A DNA stretch of 6,018 bases, taken from an uncultured Clostridia bacterium. GTDB taxonomy: Bacteria > Bacillota > Clostridia > Oscillospirales > CAG-272. Positions 1-5,941 of this stretch are shown here, in pieces. A program made the translations under genes and the position numbers. The notes beneath the pieces were generated by a model that ran no database searches, was not told where the DNA came from, and worked only from the letters and a program-made list of their open reading frames with translations. Location of the stretch: the NCBI GenBank assembly GCA_945485605.1, contig CALYSG010000103.1:1-6018 (forward strand), written 5' to 3'. Position 1 is the first letter of the stretch; each line of letters begins with the position of its first letter.

Positions 1-76
1 ACAAGTTCTCTGCCGAAATTTTGTGCCTGCCATTTCTCCGTTAAGAATGCAGAGAGAACGGAAGCACTTGTTTTTT
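1..76 (+). terminator. Possible weak terminator or imperfect inverted repeat at the left edge
   Basis: ACAAGT (1-6) can pair with ACTTGT (66-71), and GTTCTCTGC (5-13) can pair with GCAGAGAGAAC (49-59) with a two-base bulge. A small inner pairing of GAAAT (15-19) with ATTTC (32-36) is also possible. The right arm runs straight into a T run (71-76), as expected for a rho-independent terminator of a rightward gene lying left of the window. The loop is long and the arms are interrupted, so this is weak. The T run touches the stop codon of the leftward pantothenate kinase gene. Nothing else is visible in positions 1-74. Confidence 0.25.
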
Positions 77-908
77 ATATCGTGTGCAATGCGGCGCCGA
101 TGACGGTCGAGAACTGCGCCATGTTGGGGACGGTGAAGTGCATCGAGAAGGAAGTCCTCATCGATGCAAATACCTCGCAGATCGGGGATATCTGCGTGAG
201 GTTCCCGGTAAGCACCACATCGTTCAGGTTACAGCCGCGCGCCGCGAAGATCGAGAGCATCGCTATCGTCTCGGCGACCATATTTACGATGCCGAGGGCT
301 ATGTCGTGTTTGTCGGCAAGGTCGGAAAGATTTCCGAAGTTCGCCGCGGTGAGGTCTGTCTTTATGTCGGGATATACCTCGGGATTTGAGATGTCCTTTA
401 TACGCAGGTCGATCTTTGAAAGGTCTCCGCCCTCACAAAGCGTCTCGATATGCTTGACCGAGTCCATGCCGAGAGTCAGCCTTGAGAGCCCGATAAGAGT
501 ACCTCCGCCGACACCCGTACCGCCGAGGTAGTCGACCTTGACTCCGCTGTCTTCGCGCTTTGCGTGTATGACCGCCGTACCGGTCCCCATACTGACTATG
601 ATAGCCTCGTCGAGCCCCGAAAGATAGAGCCCGCCGATCCCGACACACTCAAATTCGGGTACGAGACGGCAATCAAGCCCGTATATGGGACTTTTTATGA
701 AAGAAGACCCGACTCCGGTCATCATGACTCTGTCGATCCCGTCGAGCGTCAGACCGTTTTCCGATGTAAACTTACCGAAAGCTCCGTAGACCGAGGTCAC
801 GGGGTCGTTCGCCCTTACGAACTGCGGGGCGATCAGCTCGCCGCCATCGCGGAAGCCTACTATCTTCGTTGTACTGCCCCCGACATCTATTCCTATAACA
901 GCTCCCAT
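75..908 (-). CDS. coaW: Type II pantothenate kinase (CoaW family)
   Basis: This cytoplasmic kinase phosphorylates pantothenate with ATP, the first step of coenzyme A synthesis. The 277-residue protein has the ASKHA (actin/hexokinase-like) fold signature of type II enzymes. An N-terminal phosphate-binding loop IDVGGSTTK lies at residues 7-15. V-P-E-F-E at 83-87 has E85 in the place of the family's catalytic glutamate. An SMGTGTA segment lies at 106-112 and the glycine-rich GGTGVGGGT at 129-137. The length fits the bacterial family (about 265-280 residues). I chose the ATG at 908 because GGAGGT lies 8 nt upstream and because the family begins at this loop. The frame is open up to 968, but those 20 extra codons cover the promoter. 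The gene is transcribed alone, divergent from the HAD gene. Type II enzymes as a family often resist CoA feedback; whether this one does cannot be seen here. Confidence 0.9.
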   Translation of the reverse strand: MGAVIGIDVGGSTTKIVGFRDGGELIAPQFVRANDPVTSVYGAFGKFTSENGLTLDGIDRVMMTGVGSSFIKSPIYGLDCRLVPEFECVGIGGLYLSGLDEAIIVSMGTGTAVIHAKREDSGVKVDYLGGTGVGGGTLIGLSRLTLGMDSVKHIETLCEGGDLSKIDLRIKDISNPEVYPDIKTDLTAANFGNLSDLADKHDIALGIVNMVAETIAMLSIFAARGCNLNDVVLTGNLTQISPICEVFASMRTSFSMHFTVPNMAQFSTVIGAALHTI

Positions 909-916
909 TGAAGGAT

Positions 917-922
917 ACCTCC
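917..922 (-). promoter_or_regulatory. Ribosome binding site of the pantothenate kinase gene
   Basis: On the minus strand GGAGGT is followed by 8 nt (ATCCTTCA) and then ATG at 908-906. This near-perfect Shine-Dalgarno sequence fixes the start at 908, not at the upstream in-frame ATG codons (968 or 959). Those lie inside the promoter and have no such site. Confidence 0.85.
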
Positions 923-939
923 GAATACTTGTTTCAGTT

Positions 940-968
940 ATTATAGCATTATCTTGCATTTTTTTCAA
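940..968 (-). promoter_or_regulatory. Sigma-A-type promoter of the pantothenate kinase gene
   Basis: Minus-strand TTGAAA (968-963) is separated by exactly 17 nt from TATAAT (945-940). The -10 is a perfect consensus and the -35 matches at five of six positions. Transcription would start near 933, giving a leader of about 25 nt that contains the GGAGGT site. This promoter overlaps the oppositely directed promoter of the HAD gene. Confidence 0.8.
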
Positions 969-982
969 GGGCGTGGTATAAT
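954..982 (+). promoter_or_regulatory. Sigma-A-type promoter of the HAD-rqcH operon
   Basis: Plus-strand TTGCAT (954-959), a 17-nt spacer and a perfect TATAAT (977-982) form a standard housekeeping promoter with a weaker -35. Transcription would start near 989, leaving a leader of about 27 nt. The leader carries GGAG (1007-1010), 5 nt before the ATG at 1016. The -35 of this promoter lies inside the spacer of the leftward promoter, and the leftward -35 (963-968) lies inside this spacer. Confidence 0.75.
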
Positions 983-1015
983 ATATCCGAAAATCTTATA
1001 TGTATTGGAGTATTT

Positions 1016-1846
1016 ATGGAATTCAAAAACCCGCCGACACAGGCAATCAAGGACAAAGAGCTTTATATTTTCGATATGGACGGCACGATCTACCTCGGAT
1101 ACAATGTTTTCGACTTTGCGATAAAGTTTATAAACGATCTGCGAGCTGCGGGGAAAAAGGTGCTTTTCTTTACGAACAACGCCTCGCACACCGTGCCTTT
1201 TTACATCGAGAAGCTGACAAAGCTCGGATTCTCACCGAAAAAAGAGGAGATCATGACCTCAGGAGACGTGACGAAGGTCTTTCTTCACCGCCACAGAGCC
1301 GGCAAGTCGGTCTACCTTGTGGGTACCGACGAGCTTGTCGCCGATTTCAAGAATGACGGTATAAATATCGTTGACGGTGATTCCGAGAAGGTAGATATTG
1401 TCATCACGAGCTTCGACACCTCGATGACCTATCACAAGATGGACAACGCCTGCCGCCTTGTGAGAAACGGCTCAGAGTATCTTTCGACGCATCCTGATTT
1501 CAACTGCCCGACCGAGACCGGCTTCATTCCCGACAGCGGAGCAATCGCGGCGTTCGTCACCGCGTCTACCGGAAAGGTACCGACATATTTCGGCAAACCC
1601 TATGTTGAGACGCTTGACATGATCTGTGAGGCTACCGGCGTGAAGAAGGACGGAATGTGCCTGTTCGGTGACAGACTTTACACCGATATAGCACTCGGCG
1701 CACGTAACGGCGTTATGAGCGTGCTCGTTCTCACCGGCGAGACCTCGGCTGACGATGTTGACCGTGCAAAGCCCGAAGAGAGGCCGACCTACGTCTTCGA
1801 CTCGCTCGATGACGTTGACCGCCTCATGTTCGGGGACAAGGAATAA
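1016..1846 (+). CDS. HAD-IIA family hydrolase (NagD/AraL-like sugar-phosphate phosphatase)
   Basis: This is a predicted cytoplasmic Mg2+-dependent phosphatase of the haloacid dehalogenase superfamily, subclass IIA. All four HAD motifs are visible. Motif I is FDMDGT at 19-24, with nucleophile D20 and acid/base D22. Motif II is FTNN at 52-55. Motif III is the lysine of GKPYVETL, K194. Motif IV is GDRLYTDI at 218-225, with D219 and D224. The large insert between motifs II and III is the C2 cap typical of NagD, AraL and p-nitrophenylphosphatase-like enzymes. The length, 276 residues, is normal for the family. The substrate cannot be read from the sequence; family members act on nucleotides, sugar phosphates and glycerol phosphates. 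The ATG at 1016 has GGAG 5 nt upstream. It heads a two-gene operon, with the next start 3 bp after its stop codon. Confidence 0.9.
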   Translation: MEFKNPPTQAIKDKELYIFDMDGTIYLGYNVFDFAIKFINDLRAAGKKVLFFTNNASHTVPFYIEKLTKLGFSPKKEEIMTSGDVTKVFLHRHRAGKSVYLVGTDELVADFKNDGINIVDGDSEKVDIVITSFDTSMTYHKMDNACRLVRNGSEYLSTHPDFNCPTETGFIPDSGAIAAFVTASTGKVPTYFGKPYVETLDMICEATGVKKDGMCLFGDRLYTDIALGARNGVMSVLVLTGETSADDVDRAKPEERPTYVFDSLDDVDRLMFGDKE

Positions 1847-1849
1847 ATC

Positions 1850-3613
1850 ATGGCGTTTGACGCCGGAATGCTCGCGGCGTCGGTCGCGGAGATAGATCGG
1901 CGCACGACGTCGTACAGAGTCGACAGGATATCTCAGCCTTCGCGCGACGAGGTAGTTCTTACCCTTCACGGCAGGGGAGAGAACTGCCGATTGCTGATAA
2001 ACGCCGGTCCGAATTCACCGAGGATCGGGATCTCGCACACGGCTGCCGACAATCCCGACAAGCCGCCCGTATTCTGCCTTCTCCTTCGCAAGCACCTGCT
2101 CGGTGCAAGGCTTTCGGAGGTTAAACAGCAGGGCTTTGAGCGAGCCGCTGAGCTTACCTTTGCCGCACGTGACGAGATGGGATTTTCATGTACTCGGATC
2201 CTTATTGCCGAGGTCATGGGGAAGTACAGCAATCTTATCCTTTGTGACGGCGACCGAAAGATAATCTCGGCTTTGAAAATAGTCGATTTCACGACGAGCA
2301 GCAAGAGGCAGGTCCTTCCGGGTATGACGTACGAGATCCCTCCGGCACAGGACAAGCTGAACCCGCTCGAGTCTGACAGGGAGACATTTATGAAGGCTTT
2401 TTTCGCCTTTCCGCCCGAGCGCACTGCGGAGAAGTTTATCTGCGCGACCTATCTCGGGATCTCGGCGACTACGGCAAGAGAGATAGCCTTCCGCGCGACG
2501 CGCCATACCGATACGCCCCTCTCCTACTGCGATCCGGAAACGCTTTTCACGGAATTTTCTAAGGTAGTAGGTATGATAAAGAGCAGGGAATTCATGCCGA
2601 CGCTCGTGACGCTTGAGGGCAGACCGGCGGAGTATTCCTTTATGTCTCTCCTTCAGTACGGAGATGCCGCGACGAAGAGCTTTGACAGCGTCGGAGAGCT
2701 CCTCGACACATTCTTTTCGGAGCGAGACCGTGAGCAGAGGACGAGGCAGAGAGCCTCCGACCTTCTGAGGCTTATGACGAACGCCGAGGCGAGGATAAGC
2801 AAAAAGCTCGCCGCACAGCGTTCTGAGCTCGACGAATGCGCAAAGGGAGCGTCGTACAGGGAAATAGGCGACCTCATCACGGCGAATATGTATAGGCTCA
2901 GAAGGGGCGACCGCGAGGTCACGCTTACCGACTATTCGCGCCAGAATGAGGACGGGAGCTTCCCGGAGGTCAGAGTCGAGCTTGACAGCCGCCTCACCCC
3001 GGCGGCGAACGCTCAAAGGTATTATAAAAAGTATGCAAAGTCGAAGACGGCGCAGACCGAGCTGACAAAGCAGATAAAGCTCGGTGAGGCTGAGCTTGAA
3101 TATATTTATTCGGTATTCGACGCGCTGACGCACGCCGAAACGGTCGCCGACCTGAGCGAGATCCGCGACGAGCTTTACCGCTCGGGGTACGCCCTGAAGA
3201 TGAGATCACATGCGGTTAGCAAAAAGCCGCCGAAGCCGACCGTTGCGAAATTCCTTACCTCGGGTGGCTACACCGTTTACTGCGGCAAGAATAACCTTCA
3301 GAATGAGTACGTGACGTTCCGCCTTGCCGAAAAGACCGATTGGTGGTTCCATGCGAAGGGGACGCAGGGCTCGCACGTTCTGCTTGCCAGCCACGGAGAG
3401 GAACCCGATGTGAAGGATTTTACCGAGGCGGCGATGATCGCGGCGTATTATTCGCGAGCCGGAGAGGGCGCGAGCGTTGAGGTAGACTATATGAAGGCGG
3501 GAAATGTCAAAAAGTCCGCAAACGCTAAGCCCGGACTCGTGATCTACCATTCAAACTGGTCGTGTACCGTGACTCCCGATGCGGAAAAGATTCAAAAAAT
3601 GAGGGTAAACTGA
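1850..3613 (+). CDS. rqcH: RqcH/FbpA-like NFACT family protein (ribosome-associated quality control)
   Basis: The family is the bacterial counterpart of Rqc2/NEMF. RqcH binds stalled 50S subunits carrying peptidyl-tRNA and recruits tRNA-Ala to add C-terminal alanine tails that mark the chain for degradation. Older annotations call it fibronectin-binding protein FbpA. The protein has 587 residues, close to the roughly 570 of Bacillus subtilis RqcH. An NFACT-N domain covers about 1-180, starting MAFDAGML and including EVMGKYSNLIL at 121-131. A helix-hairpin-helix segment lies near 190-215 (YLGISATTAREI). A charged helical/coiled-coil middle lies at about 280-440. A C-terminal NFACT-R domain covers about 465-587, with the hallmark DWWFHAKG at 497-504. 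The position of the family's Asp-Arg pair appears as E97-R98. AAGGA (1838-1842) lies 7 nt before the ATG, inside the end of the HAD gene, which suggests coupled translation. Confidence 0.9.
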   Translation: MAFDAGMLAASVAEIDRRTTSYRVDRISQPSRDEVVLTLHGRGENCRLLINAGPNSPRIGISHTAADNPDKPPVFCLLLRKHLLGARLSEVKQQGFERAAELTFAARDEMGFSCTRILIAEVMGKYSNLILCDGDRKIISALKIVDFTTSSKRQVLPGMTYEIPPAQDKLNPLESDRETFMKAFFAFPPERTAEKFICATYLGISATTAREIAFRATRHTDTPLSYCDPETLFTEFSKVVGMIKSREFMPTLVTLEGRPAEYSFMSLLQYGDAATKSFDSVGELLDTFFSERDREQRTRQRASDLLRLMTNAEARISKKLAAQRSELDECAKGASYREIGDLITANMYRLRRGDREVTLTDYSRQNEDGSFPEVRVELDSRLTPAANAQRYYKKYAKSKTAQTELTKQIKLGEAELEYIYSVFDALTHAETVADLSEIRDELYRSGYALKMRSHAVSKKPPKPTVAKFLTSGGYTVYCGKNNLQNEYVTFRLAEKTDWWFHAKGTQGSHVLLASHGEEPDVKDFTEAAMIAAYYSRAGEGASVEVDYMKAGNVKKSANAKPGLVIYHSNWSCTVTPDAEKIQKMRVN

Positions 3614-3630
3614 CCTGTAGGTGTATATCC

Positions 3631-3655
3631 GGATGAGGCTTTTTATGCCGTATCC
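3631..3655 (+). other. Small imperfect hairpin downstream of rqcH
   Basis: GGAT (3631-3634) and GGC (3637-3639) can pair with GCC (3647-3649) and ATCC (3652-3655) around a T-rich loop, with a two-base internal mismatch. No T run follows directly, so this is not a convincing terminator. It may simply be part of the 3' untranslated region of rqcH. Confidence 0.2.
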
Positions 3656-3679
3656 CTCAAGCGGAAACAGAATATTTCC

Positions 3680-3746
3680 AAAAAAAGTGCAGACCTGAGA
3701 GCAATTTTCTTTTTGCTTTTTCGGTCTGCATTTTTTATTCTTTTTT
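3680..3746. terminator. Bidirectional rho-independent terminator between convergent genes
   Basis: TGCAGACC (3688-3695) pairs perfectly with GGTCTGCA (3723-3730), and an inner pairing of AGCAA (3700-3704) with TTGCT (3713-3717) extends the structure. Rightward, the stem is followed by TTTTTT (3731-3736) and a second T run ending at 3746. This suits the end of the HAD-rqcH transcript. Leftward, the same stem is followed on the minus strand by C and then seven T (complement of 3680-3686). This suits the end of the spoVT transcript, whose stop codon lies at 3746-3748. The region 3614-3745 holds no gene. Confidence 0.85.
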
Positions 3747-4216
3747 CAGCTCTCGAGCTGCTTGCCGAGGAAGGACGCGGCGGTCTGGATCAGCTTTGTC
3801 TCAAGCTCGGGGGTGAAGTCGGCGGGGCGGGATTCACCCGTACCGAGAACAGAGGCGACGCAACCTACGATGTCGCCCTCGGTGAGGATAGGCATGGCAG
3901 AGCTTATGAAGTGCGCCGAGTCGTCGGGAATAGCCGGGAGCTTTGCGGCACCGTTCTGCCAGAGGTAGAGAGAACGGCCGGCTATGATATCCTCCAGCTC
4001 GGGCGACAGCTTTTTGTCGCTGTATTCTTTACGCGAAACTCCGGCGCAGGCGACGACTGCGTCGCGGTCACAAATGATAACTGCCATATTGCAGATCTTG
4101 TGAAGGGTTTCGGCGTATTGTGCGGCAAAGCCGGTAAGCTCGCCGATAGGAGAGTATTTTTTGAATATGACCTCGCCCTCGCGATCGGTGTAGATCTCTA
4201 ACGGGTCGCCCTCGCT
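3746..4216 (-). pseudogene. spoVT: 3' fragment of spoVT (stage V sporulation protein T), N-terminus missing
   Basis: SpoVT is a forespore transcriptional regulator in Bacillus, with an N-terminal AbrB-like swapped-hairpin DNA-binding domain and a C-terminal GAF-like domain. This ~156-residue stretch begins SEGDPLEIYTDREGEVI, which matches SpoVT from about residue 29. It continues with KKYSPIGEL, then the GAF-like domain (CDRDAVVACAGVSRKEY and onward), and ends at a natural stop. The usual SpoVT length is about 178 residues, so only the first ~28 are missing. Those normally hold the basic residues that contact DNA. Instead of its own start, the frame continues upstream into a serine recombinase. 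The remaining frame is intact, with no stops or frameshifts, which suggests recent interruption or a gene that can be restored. On its own it cannot make working SpoVT. The exact edge is uncertain by about 15 bp. Confidence 0.85.
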
Positions 4217-5941
4217 GACAACATTGACACGGTAAACCTTGTCCCGCCGATTTCGTGCGGAACTGACTGCCACGGAGGTATAGTCTCCGTCGGCGCTTTC
4301 GTTATCTGCCGTGCCGTGCTTAAAATTTACGGCAAGCTCTCCTCCCTCGCGGTAGCTTTCCACGTTTCCGGTGCGGAGCAGCTCGTCTACGTCCGAGCGC
4401 AGCTTGATGTCGATGTGATCCTCAAAGATGAGCACGCGGTCTATGATGAGATTCAGGTCATTTTTGTCCAGCTTGTCCTTGTTCAGAATGTCGTCGAACA
4501 CGCCGATGACCGTCCGCGCCAGCCGCCCGACACGCACCATGGTGTTGTTTGAGTCGGCAATCATGCGCAGCTGATTTTCAAGCCCTGAGATGCGGTTCGC
4601 CGCCTCGGAGATCAGCCCATCGTAAGTTTCGGCGATGACCTCGGCACTGTCGCCCGCCCGCGCAAGATCGCGCACCTTCTGGCGCGTCAGGTGCTTCAGC
4701 TCCTCCTTGGCGGTTTCTATTTCCTTTTCGATCTCGCCCACGGCGGAGAGGTTGCGCTCGGCGTTGTCGCCGTCGTGGCTGATGATCTCCTCCAGCACAC
4801 GGAGCATACCTTCGGAGTTGTCACGCACTCGGCGAATGTAGCTTTTGAGCACCGAGTCGAGAAAGTCCGCCTTGACATAGTGCGAGGTACAGCCCGCCCG
4901 CCCGCGCACGTGATATGTGCCGCAGGTGTAGGCTCCCGGCAGGTCGGCGCGGCTGAGCGAGAACATGGGCGAGCCGCAGTCGCCGCAGTACAGAAAGCCC
5001 GAGTAGGTGTTGTCGTACTTTTTGACGCCGCGGTAGTTGCCTGTCGTGCGTTTTTTGAGCAGCTCCTGCGCTGTTGCGAACACCCTGTAATCGACGATAG
5101 CCGGGTGATGATTTTCAAACACGATGTGATCGTTTTTGTCCAGCTCCACGTCGTCGCCGTTGATCTTTTTGCGGTGGTATTTGCGCTGGCGCAGCGTGCC
5201 GATATAGAAATCGTTGGTCAGCATTTCGGATATGGTGACGATGCTCCAGCTTTCTTTTACCTTGCCGCGGTATTCCTCGCCTGCCGCTTCCTTGCGCGCA
5301 CGCTCACGCATACGCGGCGTGGGAATGTGACGGTCGGTCAGGTGGTTGGCGATCTTTTTGTAGCCCCAGCCTTCATTGTACAGACGGAATACCTCGCGCA
5401 CCACCTCGGCGGCAGGCTCGTCCACCTCGAAGGTCATTTTCTTTGAGTTTGTTATGACATACCCGTACGGCACCGAGCAGATCCACTCGCCCTTCTCCTG
5501 TCGGTTGGCAATGACGGCGCTGACCTTGCGGCTGGCGTCGGTGACCGGCATTTCGTTGACGAAGAAGTAGATTTTGATCTTCATGGCGTCGTCGTGCACG
5601 GGATAGTCCACCCCGTCGCCTATAGCGATGATGCGGATATTCTTTTCGCACAGATCTTCAAACTCAACCAGTCCTCGACTGGTTCGACGTGAGAAACGGC
5701 TCAGGTCCTTGACGATCAGAATGTCGTATTCGCCCGCGAACAGCTTTGCGCGCATCTGCATATAGCCCGGCCGCTGTTCGAAGGTATAGCCCGAATGGTC
5801 GCGGTCCTCAAAGTAATCGACCTTTGCCGTCGGAAAATGAATTTTGCAGTAATCGCCGATGATCGCTTTCTGGTTCTCAATACTGGTGTTGTCACGGTCC
5901 AGCTCGATATCCACGGAGATACGCGTATACGCGGCGATGCG
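3746..5941 (-). CDS. Large serine recombinase, in-frame fusion to SpoVT remnant, 5' end unresolved
   Basis: Large serine recombinases cut and rejoin DNA at att sites through a serine-DNA link, integrating or excising mobile elements. Numbering from the GTG at 5914, the resolvase domain covers about 1-140, including DILIVKDLSRFSRR. A recombinase domain follows (VPYGYV, then the IANHLTDRHIPTPR segment). A zinc ribbon is formed by C310, C313, C331 and C342. A coiled coil spans about 385-455, and a C-terminal arm runs to about 566. Residues 567-722 are SpoVT. The catalytic motif AAYTRIS is encoded at 5915-5935, upstream of that GTG, with the serine codon TCC at 5915-5917. The gene must therefore begin further right. 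Family similarity starts at the arginine codon 5939-5941. The frame stays open to 6018 with no ATG, GTG or TTG, so the start is either outside the window or lost through a one-base shift near 5948. I place the end at 5941 as the supported extent. Confidence 0.85.
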   Translation of the reverse strand, partial: RIAAYTRISVDIELDRDNTSIENQKAIIGDYCKIHFPTAKVDYFEDRDHSGYTFEQRPGYMQMRAKLFAGEYDILIVKDLSRFSRRTSRGLVEFEDLCEKNIRIIAIGDGVDYPVHDDAMKIKIYFFVNEMPVTDASRKVSAVIANRQEKGEWICSVPYGYVITNSKKMTFEVDEPAAEVVREVFRLYNEGWGYKKIANHLTDRHIPTPRMRERARKEAAGEEYRGKVKESWSIVTISEMLTNDFYIGTLRQRKYHRKKINGDDVELDKNDHIVFENHHPAIVDYRVFATAQELLKKRTTGNYRGVKKYDNTYSGFLYCGDCGSPMFSLSRADLPGAYTCGTYHVRGRAGCTSHYVKADFLDSVLKSYIRRVRDNSEGMLRVLEEIISHDGDNAERNLSAVGEIEKEIETAKEELKHLTRQKVRDLARAGDSAEVIAETYDGLISEAANRISGLENQLRMIADSNNTMVRVGRLARTVIGVFDDILNKDKLDKNDLNLIIDRVLIFEDHIDIKLRSDVDELLRTGNVESYREGGELAVNFKHGTADNESADGDYTSVAVSSARNRRDKVYRVNVVSEGDPLEIYTDREGEVIFKKYSPIGELTGFAAQYAETLHKICNMAVIICDRDAVVACAGVSRKEYSDKKLSPELEDIIAGRSLYLWQNGAAKLPAIPDDSAHFISSAMPILTEGDIVGCVASVLGTGESRPADFTPELETKLIQTAASFLGKQLES
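4190..4232 (-). other. Predicted element/host junction (attachment site core region) inside spoVT
   Basis: Similarity to SpoVT stops between codons for V-V-S (4214-4222) and E-G-D-P-L (4199-4213). Upstream of that the protein reads R-D-K-V-Y-R-V-N-V, which is unlike the SpoVT sequence expected there (an AbrB hairpin ending in R-x-L-R-I). A serine recombinase crossover core should therefore lie in or very near this stretch. The leucine codon TTA at 4199-4201 is unusual against the CTC/CTT codons used around it. It could come from the element's copy of the core. The precise core cannot be fixed without the other end of the element. Confidence 0.5.

Noticed and set aside
909..968. Upstream start codons extending the pantothenate kinase by 20 residues
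   Set aside because: The extension runs through a -10 element and past the GGAGGT site that serves the ATG at 908. The extra residues are not part of the family fold.
1472..1969. 165-codon minus-strand open frame spanning the HAD-rqcH boundary
   Set aside because: It is antisense to two well-supported genes and crosses their junction, with Arg-rich composition and no motif.
2186..3133. 315-codon minus-strand open frame
   Set aside because: It is antisense to the NFACT protein gene, is very rich in Arg and Leu as expected from GC-rich antisense, and has no recognisable motif.
4691..5446. 251-codon plus-strand open frame with hydrophobic runs
   Set aside because: It lies wholly inside the recombinase gene on the opposite strand. 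The minus-strand translation has recognisable domains and zinc-ribbon cysteines, while this one resembles no family and has no RBS.
3746..5914. Reading the whole frame as a natural recombinase-GAF sensor fusion
   Set aside because: The SpoVT similarity begins in the middle of its AbrB fold, not at a domain border, and keeps the full natural C-terminus. This fits an insertion into spoVT better than an evolved fusion, though a fused protein may still be made.
5919..5932. Overlapping perfect palindromes ATACGCGTAT (5919-5928) and GCGTATACGC (5923-5932)
   Set aside because: They fall within the codons for the conserved AAYTRIS motif, so coding explains the sequence. An operator is possible but has no further support.
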